A DNA stretch of 64,000 nt from Ananas comosus (Eukaryota; Streptophyta; Magnoliopsida; Poales; Bromeliaceae), in NCBI RefSeq assembly GCF_001540865.1, contig NC_033630.1:4559221-4623220 (forward strand), read 5' to 3'. Shown in pieces: positions 56,313-64,000 of this stretch; positions within the stretch are counted from its first letter, which is position 1, and the number at the start of each line of letters is the position of its first letter. The notes under the pieces are model-generated. The model saw only the letters and a list, made by a program, of their open reading frames with translations, did not search any database and was not told where the DNA came from. Made by a program: the position numbers and the translations under genes.

Positions 56313-56313
56313 T
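56313..56313. other. Single ambiguous base at the block edge
   Basis: The only N in the window. LTR homology runs up to the base before it and stops, and normally written DNA begins after it. It marks the right boundary of the mirror block. Confidence 0.95.
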
Positions 56314-56337
56314 NCAACTTGCTATTATCAATAATAT

Positions 56338-56340
<3 letters not shown>

Positions 56341-56376
<36 letters not shown>

Positions 56377-56405
56377 GTATATATATATATATATATATAT
56401 ATAAT
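56341..56405 (+). repeat. (CT)n(TA)n microsatellite
   Basis: About 32 bases of CT dinucleotides followed by about 30 of TA. It generates a spurious Leu/Ser/Ile/Tyr frame. Confidence 0.9.
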
Positions 56406-56489
56406 AATATTTTAATTATATGTAAACTGAGCGAGTCACTTGAGTTTTGTTAAAATTGAGCCAATGTTACTGGCCCATAAAAAACAAAC

Positions 56490-56795
56490 CTCATACGCCA
56501 ACAAAAGGAAAAAATCTCGCTAAATTTACACTCTCTATAAATAGTTTGTAGAGGCAGTTTAAAGCGCCTCTAGAGGTTAAAAATTTGTTGAGACAATTTT
56601 AATTATCTTTATATTTTTAATAAATTATGAATAAAAAAAATCTAAAAAAATATTAAGGATAAATATTGGGGCGGTCGAAACCGCCTTTATATACTGCCTC
56701 TAAGCTTCCCGGCAATCGCTGGCGCTGTCTACACCGGCGATCTAGAGGCGGTTTCCAATAACTAAAATCCGTCTCTATGATTGTCTTTTCTTGTA
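56490..56795. mobile_element. CACTA-like transposon end or short derivative
   Basis: The right end TCTTTTCTTGTAGTC resembles the reverse complement of the CACTACAAGAAAA terminus of CACTA elements, with the last base changed. Inside are several short subterminal repeats (GAGGCAGTTT, GCCTCTAGAGG, GAGGCGGTTT, GGGCGGTC), also typical. The opposite end was not found. Confidence 0.55.
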
Positions 56796-56917
56796 GTCTC
56801 CCTCTCTTTTTTTTTTCAGAGAGCTCTAAATCCTTACTGTTTTTCTCTCTCTCTTTTTTTGTCTCTCATCCCAAGCGACCCAGTCTTAAGCCCCAAAAGT
56901 TATCAAATAATAGTACA

Positions 56918-58875
56918 CGCTGTGCAGTATCCCTGGTGTTCTGCAGCTCGTGTGTTTCAGCATCTGAGACTTGTCAACACATCTGGAGAGTGTTGAGACA
57001 AGTCGGAGTTGTTTTGGACAAATTGGATGCAAAACGGACTCAGTGCGATGCGAGAGCAGAATTCTGACATTGGAATCTGCAAAGTGCAAGATTTCAGTGT
57101 TGAGTACCGATACCAAGGAGAGGAGTACTGGTACCCCAGTAGAATTCCAGAACTGATGCTCTCGGGTTGCGCCAATCGATGCCAAGTACCGATACGGCAT
57201 CGCGCGAGTACCGGTACCCTGTGTACGAGCTTGCGGGTTGAGATGCCGAGTACCGGTACTCCAGCTGTAATTTTGAGTAGGTGAGGAGTCTTTTAGTCAT
57301 TTGAGGTGTCGATAACCCCAACCTTATTCCCAGCCACTATATATTTTGTAGAGAGCTTAGAGAAGGGTTTTTGTTTGCTGCTCTCTCTCTCCTTCTCGTT
57401 TTTGGACGTGCTCGTGGTGGAGGACGCGGTTCGAGCTCGGGTGAATTTCGACGTTGCTCCAGAGGGCCGTTCGAGCGTGGGGCGTTGCGGTTGCGCCGTT
57501 GGAGGCCGGGCGAGCGCGTGGATTCCCTCCCTTCGACTTCTCGCTGTGATTGGACAAATTTTTCGAGGTGGGTTAATGTTACCGAAATCGTCGAACTACC
57601 TCCTAAGTCCTAGCGTTGTTATCATGTTCATTGTTTTGGTTTTAATTGCTAGTATCCGAATTCATAGAATTTGTATGTTATAGCATAAAATCTAAATTTG
57701 GAGTTAAGCTAGTGATCGTATGCATGTTGTACTTAGAAATTGACTTAGGAGAAAACCTTTAAACCCTACACTGTCATTTTTCTGAAAAGTTATCAGATTT
57801 AGCTTTAGGAGCTGTGGTTCTTTTGTATCGCCGCTGTTAGAATGCGGTGGATACTCAGATTAGTGTAGGATGAGTTTATACTTGTGCTGAGATGCCGAGC
57901 TCGTTTTACAGTAGGGTGTAGACCGGTTCGTACTGTTTGGTGCCGTCGTGGTAGACGGTGCACCCAGATTTCTGTATTTTGCATTAGATTGTGCCAAGAG
58001 CATGTGAGACTTGGTTGTTAGACCAATTAGATCCATTTACATTGATTATAGCCTGTGAGAGAGCCTGATTGAGATCGACAGAAACATGCTTGCATACTTG
58101 GTTGGGTCGCGCCCACGAGTGCCTCTCCGGAGTCTGGCTACTTTGTTTTACGTTGATGTCGTAGTTGTTCGGTTTAGACTTGTTCTCTACTGGCAGCCCT
58201 TGGAGTGGTGTTCGGTGTAGTTTCGACAGGCGGGACGGGTGTATCACAGTTCCTGGTGAGATTAGGTCAGAGATTGCATTTTTTCATTACATCTACGGAT
58301 AGTCAGTGTTGGTTAGCGATAATATAGTGGCATATAGTTGTAGGATTTTTACATTTTCTTACTATCTCTTGCACACTTTCCTGTAGACTTGTGCGTGAGC
58401 CGTTGAGGTCGGTGACGGTACCCACTGAGGATTACTCAATTTTATAGTAGTTCTCACATCCAGTTGTTGACCCGTTTTTGCAGAGCCTTCTTCTGCGACT
58501 GCTGCTGTCGCTGATTCAGACCGTGGGAAGAGAGTCGCGAGCTAGATTCCTACCCGTCTGACCATGGGAAGGGAGTCGCGAGGTAGATCTCTACCCGCCT
58601 CGTTGTCGTGCTAGAGGAATACCTTCGACAGATAATTTTGGGCTTTTTTTATACATACTGTGATGTTGTTGGGGTACACGTTGGAGCGAATTGTGTTGTA
58701 GATATTTTGTATGTATAGTATGTTTGTTTTCAGTTTAGCAGCTCTTTATCTTGTGGTTATAGCTTGGCTTATTTACAGGTACAGCTATCGTTTCGTATAT
58801 AGGAAAAATTTCTATGTATATGATAGGTTGTTGGCATGCTCGAAAAACTATGGTAATCTGGGGCGTGACACGCTG
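56918..58875 (+). mobile_element. Solo LTR, 1,948 bp, with CGCTG target duplication
   Basis: The LTR runs from TGCAGTATCC at 56,923 to GGGGCGTGACA ending at 58,870. It is flanked by CGCTG at 56,918-56,922 and 58,871-58,875. It has TG...CA ends and GTACCGGTAC phrases (57,213-57,260), shared with the mirror-written LTR at 33,955. No internal domain is present, so it is a solo LTR of a Ty3-type family. The many frames at 56,957-58,247 are LTR-derived and not genes. Confidence 0.88.
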
Positions 58876-59540
58876 GCCGTTGCCCATATTTGTAGAGATA
58901 TGTATGAAATTAATATTTTTTAAAAAATATATAGCTCAGAGACAAAGATATATTACCCAAAAAAGAAAAACAAAAAAAAAAAAGAGCGGGGGCGGCGATG
59001 GGCTTGCTTTGTCATTCACGTGACGTGCTCCCATCGATTCACGCAGGCCACCGAATCCAACTTTTCTCTTTACATTTCACGGCTTCCAATGAAACCCAAA
59101 CAGCGACGCAACGCGGGCGCCCAATCCCCACCGCGAATCCGCGATCAAACAAAACGGTACGGATCACGGCGCGCCGAGACAGCGCATTTCGTGTCAAATT
59201 TCGGTCCAACTGTTTCGCTGGTGAAAAATGTGTGGAGACCCCTCCGATAATAGGGTGTTTAGTAAATACTCCCTCAAACTTCTTTTTTTATTTTTTGTTT
59301 TGTTTTTTGACTAACTCGCTGACTTTTATCAAATTAATTACATCAAATTCATCAGTAAAACTATTAAATTTAGTAATATTTTATTAGTTCTTAGCAAATA
59401 AAATTGATGAATAATAATAATATAATTAAATAAACTATTTATCTAAACTAACAAATGAACATAAATTATAAAAAGTTAGAATTTGGTAGTATATCAATCA
59501 AATCAAATGGACAATTGAGTTGAGGGAGTGATGGGGCCTA
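58876..59540. other. Intergenic DNA with a GC-rich island
   Basis: 58,985-59,250 is GC-rich and gives two overlapping frames (58,998-59,387 and 59,020-59,250) without a recognisable family. It may be an old 5' gene region. The rest is AT-rich. Confidence 0.35.
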
Positions 59541-59542
59541 CT

Positions 59543-59749
59543 TTAAAATAGGAAAAATTCTAGAATGCAATGGATATATTAGTGACGTGGCGTAACAAAC
59601 CAATCAAGTTAATCTTTTTAAGAATATATGTCCCATCATGATTGTAAAAAAGTATTTTTATTGTACTTTTATTTGAAAAGAAGGAATATGATTGGCTTGT
59701 TATTGATGACGTGGTGCAAGTGTGACAGTGTAGAATTCCTCTTAAAATA
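59543..59749. mobile_element. hAT-type MITE with 8-bp duplication
   Basis: The element 59,551-59,741 starts GGAAAAATTCTAGAATGC and ends GTGTAGAATTCCTC, with inverted homology continuing through GACGTGG and CACGTC. The flanks are TTAAAATA at 59,543-59,550 and 59,742-59,749. Confidence 0.75.
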
Positions 59750-60099
59750 GGGCTGTTAACGAACACAAGCAGACTGAGCCGAAAAAGAACTGGCTCATAG
59801 ACAACAAGTTAAATTATTAGGTTTATCGTTACACAAAATTTAAAAAAAAATTAAAAATATAATATTTTGCCTTAATAACTAAAATTTATAAAATATAATT
59901 TTTTAATATTTAAGTTGACCTAAAATACAAATAATTAAAGTACCAAATACTTAGTGCTTGTAAGTTTTCAACCGTTAGATTTATTTTGTTAAGTAATTTT
60001 ATTCTTTATATTATGCTATTCCACCAACTACCCAGCTCAATTCTAATGGATCATTATTAATTCTAACCCTACAAATCTTTATGTAAAGGTCAAAAATTT

Positions 60100-60584
60100 A
60101 TAAGCACCAATAAATTTGTGCTTTTAAAAGCATAGGAGTCGTTAAACATGATTTATATCATTTGAAGTGTTTAAAAACTACGTTTCAAATCTTTACAATA
60201 TTATTGACCTAATAATCAAAAGATTTCAAAATTTATAATTTTAATGGTCAATACGAAGCATTTTTTTATTTAATGACGTAAAGATATTCAAATTAATTAA
60301 ATTTTGGTTAGTAAATTTTTTAAATTATTTAAAGCAAGATCTATACTCTTGACCTTAATTACAAGATTTCTATCATCACTTTTTAAAAAATATTTATTTT
60401 CAGTCGTTAAGTTTTGTATCTACTCGATGGATAAGAGAACAATACAAAAAAAATTATGAAATTTGGCTTCTAAATACGTCAAACGTATCGATCACGTTCA
60501 ACGATGCGATTCCATCATTGAAAATAAGTGGGTGGTAGTAGAGCCTATTTACTACTAATAGTATTCCAGCTCATCTCTTTCTCA

Positions 60585-60590
<6 letters not shown>
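60100..60590. mobile_element. Diverged copy of the 10,171 foldback family
   Basis: Phrases such as ACCTAATAATCAAAAGATTT, TTTTAATGGTCAATA and TTTCTATCATCACTTTTTAA follow the same order as in 10,270-10,510. It ends near AGTATTCCAGCTCA. Confidence 0.7.
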
Positions 60591-60633
<43 letters not shown>

Positions 60634-60640
60634 GAGCTAG
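60591..60640 (+). repeat. (CT)n(TA)n microsatellite
   Basis: CTCTCTCTCT runs into TATATATATA between two MITEs. Confidence 0.85.
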
Positions 60641-61140
60641 GCTGGTATACTATCGGTAGCACCAAGTTGTTTTCAATAGTGCGGCTTTCAAATCGACGAT
60701 CGGCTCCGTTAGACTTGATCTACACTATAAAAAATATTTGGAAACTAAATTTTATAATTTTTCGGTGTCATTTACCTATCAAACGAGTAGTTTAAAAATG
60801 AATGGCTGAAAATAAAAATCTCATAAAAAATGATGATAAAAGACTTAAACTTAAGATCAGAGGTACTGATCTTATTCTAAATAGTGAAAGGAATTTTCTA
60901 TAAAAATTTCATCAGATTTGAATTGTTTTACACCGTTAAATTCACAAACGCATCACATCTACCATTAAAATTGTCAATTTTGAAATCTTTTGATCACTAG
61001 CCAAATGATGTCGAAAAATTATGAAATTTAGTTTCCAAATACTTTTAATAGTGTAGATCAAGTCTAATGGAGCCGATCGTCGATTTAGACACCACATCAT
61101 TGAAAACAACTTGGTAGCACGGAGGCCTCCGTGCTACCGA
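60641..61140. mobile_element. Foldback MITE related to the 10,171 element
   Basis: The left arm GGCTGGTATACTATCGGTAG and AAATCGACGATCGGCTCC pairs with the right arm GAGCCGATCGTCGATTTAG and CGTGCTACCGATA. The arms are about 120 bp, the centre about 230 bp. It is bounded by TA microsatellites on both sides. Confidence 0.75.
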
Positions 61141-61166
61141 TATATATATATATATATATATATAGG

Positions 61167-61419
61167 ATAGGGCTACTACGCTACTATACTCTTATGAGTA
61201 TAGAGCCTTTTGTATTCATAAGTTTTCGATCGTTTGATGAAGAGATGTGCGCGGTTAGGATGATAGTGGTCTCCGGTTAGAATGGTATTAGTCCCTTAGG
61301 GTTGAGTGGGTGATTGGTTGAATAGTATGATCAACAGATAAAAATGGTCAAAGGGGTAGATCTAACGGTCGAAAACTTATGACTACAAAGAGCTCTATAC
61401 TCATAAGAGTGTAGTAGCC
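61167..61419. mobile_element. MITE with GGGCTACTACGCTACTATAC end
   Basis: The left end and the right end (CTATACTCATAAGAGTGTAG, then TAGCC) form an inverted pair containing CTCTTATGAGTATAGAG. The interior resembles 16,856-17,075. Confidence 0.65.
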
Positions 61420-61429
61420 GGACAAGTCG

Positions 61430-61765
61430 AATATAAGCGAGTTGACCGCAGCTCGTATTAGGCTCGCTAAGATTTCGAGTTGAAAAATTCAGCTCGTGTT
61501 CGGCTCATTTATTTAAACGCGCAATTGATTATGGGTGCATTTCGAGCAAAACACGAGCTGAACAGTGAGTAGGATTGCCAGCCCTCAAGCTACATCAAGC
61601 CAAACACGAGCGAGCTGATCACAGCTCATATTCGGCTCGTTAAGATTTCAAACTAAAAAATTCAATTCGTGTTCAGCTTGTTTTTTTAAACAAGCAATCG
61701 ATCGCGAGCGCATTTCAAGCCAAATACGAGCTGAACAGTGAGTTGGATTGCCGGCCCTACTTTAA
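61430..61765. repeat. Two tandem GCTCG/CGAGC units
   Basis: Two copies of about 170 bp begin near 61,440 and 61,608. Each ends with GAGT(A/T)GGATTGCC(A/G)GCCCT, which is the reverse complement of the GGGCTGGCAA start of the elements at 1,903 and 16,664. Confidence 0.65.
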
Positions 61766-63100
61766 ATTAGGTAAAAATTACTTCCAGAACCCCAGCATTG
61801 GCCCTTCTAATATAACCTCCGCTGATTATTGTTTTTCGATTGAGGCTCCCTTAATTTTTAATTAATAAAAATTAAATATTTTTTATTCAATAAATTAAAA
61901 ATTTTATTAAAATAAATAGTTAAAGTATTTAATAGAAATTTAACTGCTAGTAGATAATTGAGCCATAAATTTTACTAAAAGAATTTAACTTTAATTAACT
62001 ATAAACATTAAAATAAATAAAAGTAAAAAGTTAAAGAAATGCTGATTAAAAAGGACTTCATTCTAATTACAATACACTTTATTTTTCAAGTATTTTTTTT
62101 TTTATCCCCTTCATTATACTAATTATATTTCTATTAAGTACCACCAAATTATCATTTTTTGTCAAACCACACACTACGTTACAATAAGCATATAATAATT
62201 TAGATAAACGCTAGCAGTTTTCTTACAAATACTGTTTGGAAATACCATAGTGTATATTTTGCTCATTTTAATCCCAAAAAAAAGAAAATAGTTAGAAATA
62301 ACTGCAAAAATAATTTAAAATAACTTGATTAAGGTTTTTTTTAAAAATAATTTAACTAGTACCTTTCAATACCTTTCAATAGCGTTGTTAGCTTTTCTTT
62401 AAATAGTAGACATAGTAACACTCGTGTAAAGTTTGGTGTAGAAAATAATAATTTAATAATGATTTTGAAAAAAATTAGTATAAAAAAGAAAACCAAAATA
62501 AATGTAAAGTACGGTGCAAAGATTTTTAGGAAAATGATTATTTGATGATGTCATTGTTAAAATAATAATAATAATAATAATAACAATAATACTATATAGC
62601 AATAAAAAAAGAAAAATTCTACATGTGCAACCCACATACGGTCTATTTATTTCACCAAGTGTGAGGTTCAATATTACTTTCTTTAGCCGTGCAATTGATT
62701 TTTTTTTTTATTTTACTATTTGTTTAGCATGAAATCTATAGCTCTATATTTTTTAGATTTATTTTATCAAAAATTGTTCGAATCCTTCGTATTATTATTA
62801 GGGTGACGAAAACCGGTTCGCCAACATTAATATTTTATTAGCTTTTTTCCTCGATTAATAGGCCGGAGAGTTTAGAAATTCGAGTGAATTTATATTACGG
62901 AACCAAACAAGAGAAGTGAGTATCCACAATCGAAAATAAGTGAAAAAATTTTAGTTACGGAGGGGTTAGAGTGTAAAATTTACACCGGTAATCTAGGTGT
63001 ACAAATAGCCATTAAAAAATTACAATTAAGATACCCATTTGAGAATTGCCCATAGTTTAGGGTGGTATCCGTGTATTTTTAACCTTCTACTGTTCTACAC
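61766..63100. other. AT-rich intergenic DNA
   Basis: No gene. It contains a (TAA)n run near 62,563-62,592 and many A/T runs. The frame 62,453-62,671 (minus) is an AT-run artefact. Confidence 0.4.
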
Positions 63101-63153
63101 GCCTGCGCCTCTGTTTCCTTTCATTTCGAAGCGGAGAGTGCCCGGGTATCCGC

Positions 63154-63306
63154 ATGGGGGCACTGCGCGCGTTCTTATCCCCCGCCGCCTCCGCCGCCTC
63201 CGCCGCCGCGCGAGCGTCGGATGTACGGGGCCCTCCGTTGCGTCGGAGAGAGAGATCGTCTAGATCGTCTAGATCATCCGGATCATGTGGTACTCGAGGA
63301 GGGTGA
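63154..63306 (+). CDS. Possible first exon of a gene continuing to the right
   Basis: An ATG at 63,154 opens a frame MGALRAFLSPAASAASAAA, then Arg/Ser-rich sequence, closing at a TGA (63,304-63,306). Its composition is like a plastid or mitochondrial targeting sequence, and a GT donor (e.g. CGAGGAG|GGTGATG region, ~63,296-63,304) could splice it before the stop. GC content jumps from AT-rich surroundings to about two-thirds GC, as at plant gene starts. An overlapping frame from 63,039 is less likely. No downstream exon is recognised inside the window. Confidence 0.35.
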   Translation: MGALRAFLSPAASAASAAARASDVRGPPLRRRERSSRSSRSSGSCGTRGG

Positions 63307-63485
63307 TGTTTCCCAACCTAATGGTACTAATCTTTGTGACCTTTTCTCGATTGCCTTTGTTTGGGGCAGGAAATGGGAATTGTGAGCAATTTTGATTTGA
63401 TAATTGTTTACTTGTTGTGATTATTACTCGGAATTGCTGGATGTTGTATAAAGCCTCGAATCTATGATTTGATCGGGATTCTAGT

Positions 63486-63489
<4 letters not shown>

Positions 63490-63519
<30 letters not shown>

Positions 63520-63520
63520 G
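63490..63520 (+). repeat. Poly-T tract
   Basis: A run of about 30 T, placed in the presumed first intron of the 63,154 gene or in intergenic DNA. The remaining bases to 64,000 are AT-rich, with AAATTTAAA low-complexity text at 63,700-63,780. Confidence 0.85.
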
Positions 63521-64000
63521 ATCTAAGAATTAGATGGAATTGAATTACTTTATGCTTCAGGTATTTTCATTTAATCGGACTTTAAGTTGAATTCACCTGA
63601 TATGGAATGAAATCGGTTTGGGTTCTGGCAAATCCGGTTTGGTTGCGTGGAGATGAGATTTGCTAGTACAATTTAGTTTACTTCTCCAATCAGAATTTGA
63701 ATTTAAAATTTGAACCAATATTTAGATTTAAATTTAAAATCTGAATTTAAATTTAAACTTAAATTCAAAGTTTGACATTCAGATTTCAAATAAATATGTG
63801 AGTAAGGATATTTTTGGAATAGCATAAACTTTACTATTGTAATTGTAGCGGTCGTGGCATCGTGGTGGTTCATTGGTGGCAATAACTATAATTGAGGCAA
63901 AGATTGTTTGGTAGTGGCTGCGTTTCACCATCATGCAATAGTAGGCAAATTCACTTGTAATTGTGGCTATATGCTATTAACTATTAAGTTAAGTAGTAAT

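Noticed and set aside
56957..57683. Several overlapping frames of 60-125 codons
   Set aside because: All lie inside a solo LTR bounded by CGCTG duplications and show no retrotransposon or cellular domain.

Overview
This is plant nuclear DNA, AT-rich and full of transposons. The repeats, a plant-type glutaredoxin gene and a plant aspartokinase gene suggest a monocot; a bromeliad such as pineapple is possible, but I cannot prove the species. The main result is that the window is not uniformly readable. Bases 1-19,910 and 56,314-64,000 read normally. The 36.4 kb between them, about 19,911-56,312, is written backwards WITHOUT being complemented (mirror text: 3'->5' instead of 5'->3'). A biological inversion always gives the reverse complement, so this is most simply an assembly or scaffolding error. 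A lone ambiguous base (N, 56,313) sits exactly at its right edge. Neither normal strand shows the genes in this block; they appear only when the printed strand is read right to left with no complementing. I give mirror features strand '.', and start/end in printed coordinates. Flipping the block back maps position x to 76,223-x, and the mirror genes then all lie on the + strand.

Region by region. 1-7,300: dispersed GCTCG-rich repeats, a foldback MITE, a long TA array and a hAT-like element with 8-bp target duplication. 7,362-8,495: a single-exon glutaredoxin-domain gene with an N-myristoylation start, whose C-terminal zinc ribbon has been damaged by a deletion. 8,500-19,500: intergenic DNA with MITEs, SINEs, direct duplications and minisatellite-like repeats. 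19,517-19,910: the first ~394 bp of an LTR that is cut by the mirror junction.

Inside the mirror block (read right to left): the remaining 2.2 kb of that LTR, ending with the matching target duplication AATAT; then the promoter, 5' leader and all 13 exons of a complete 555-residue plastid aspartokinase (53,134 down to 44,292); a MITE nearly identical to the normally written copy at 10,171; AT-rich DNA; and then a very large Mutator-like element with multi-kb inverted, internally duplicated arms. That element carries an Ulp1-type cysteine protease gene (29,924 down to 25,954) and a MURA-type transposase (24,942 down to 21,819), both decayed by stop codons. A 2.6-kb solo LTR has inserted in one arm.

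56,314-64,000: microsatellite, a CACTA-type end, a complete 1.95-kb solo LTR with target duplication CGCTG, several MITEs, and near the right edge a possible first exon of another gene (63,154). The only genes likely to have a housekeeping role are the aspartokinase (aspartate-family amino-acid synthesis in plastids) and the glutaredoxin-like gene; everything else is repeat-derived or unexplained.
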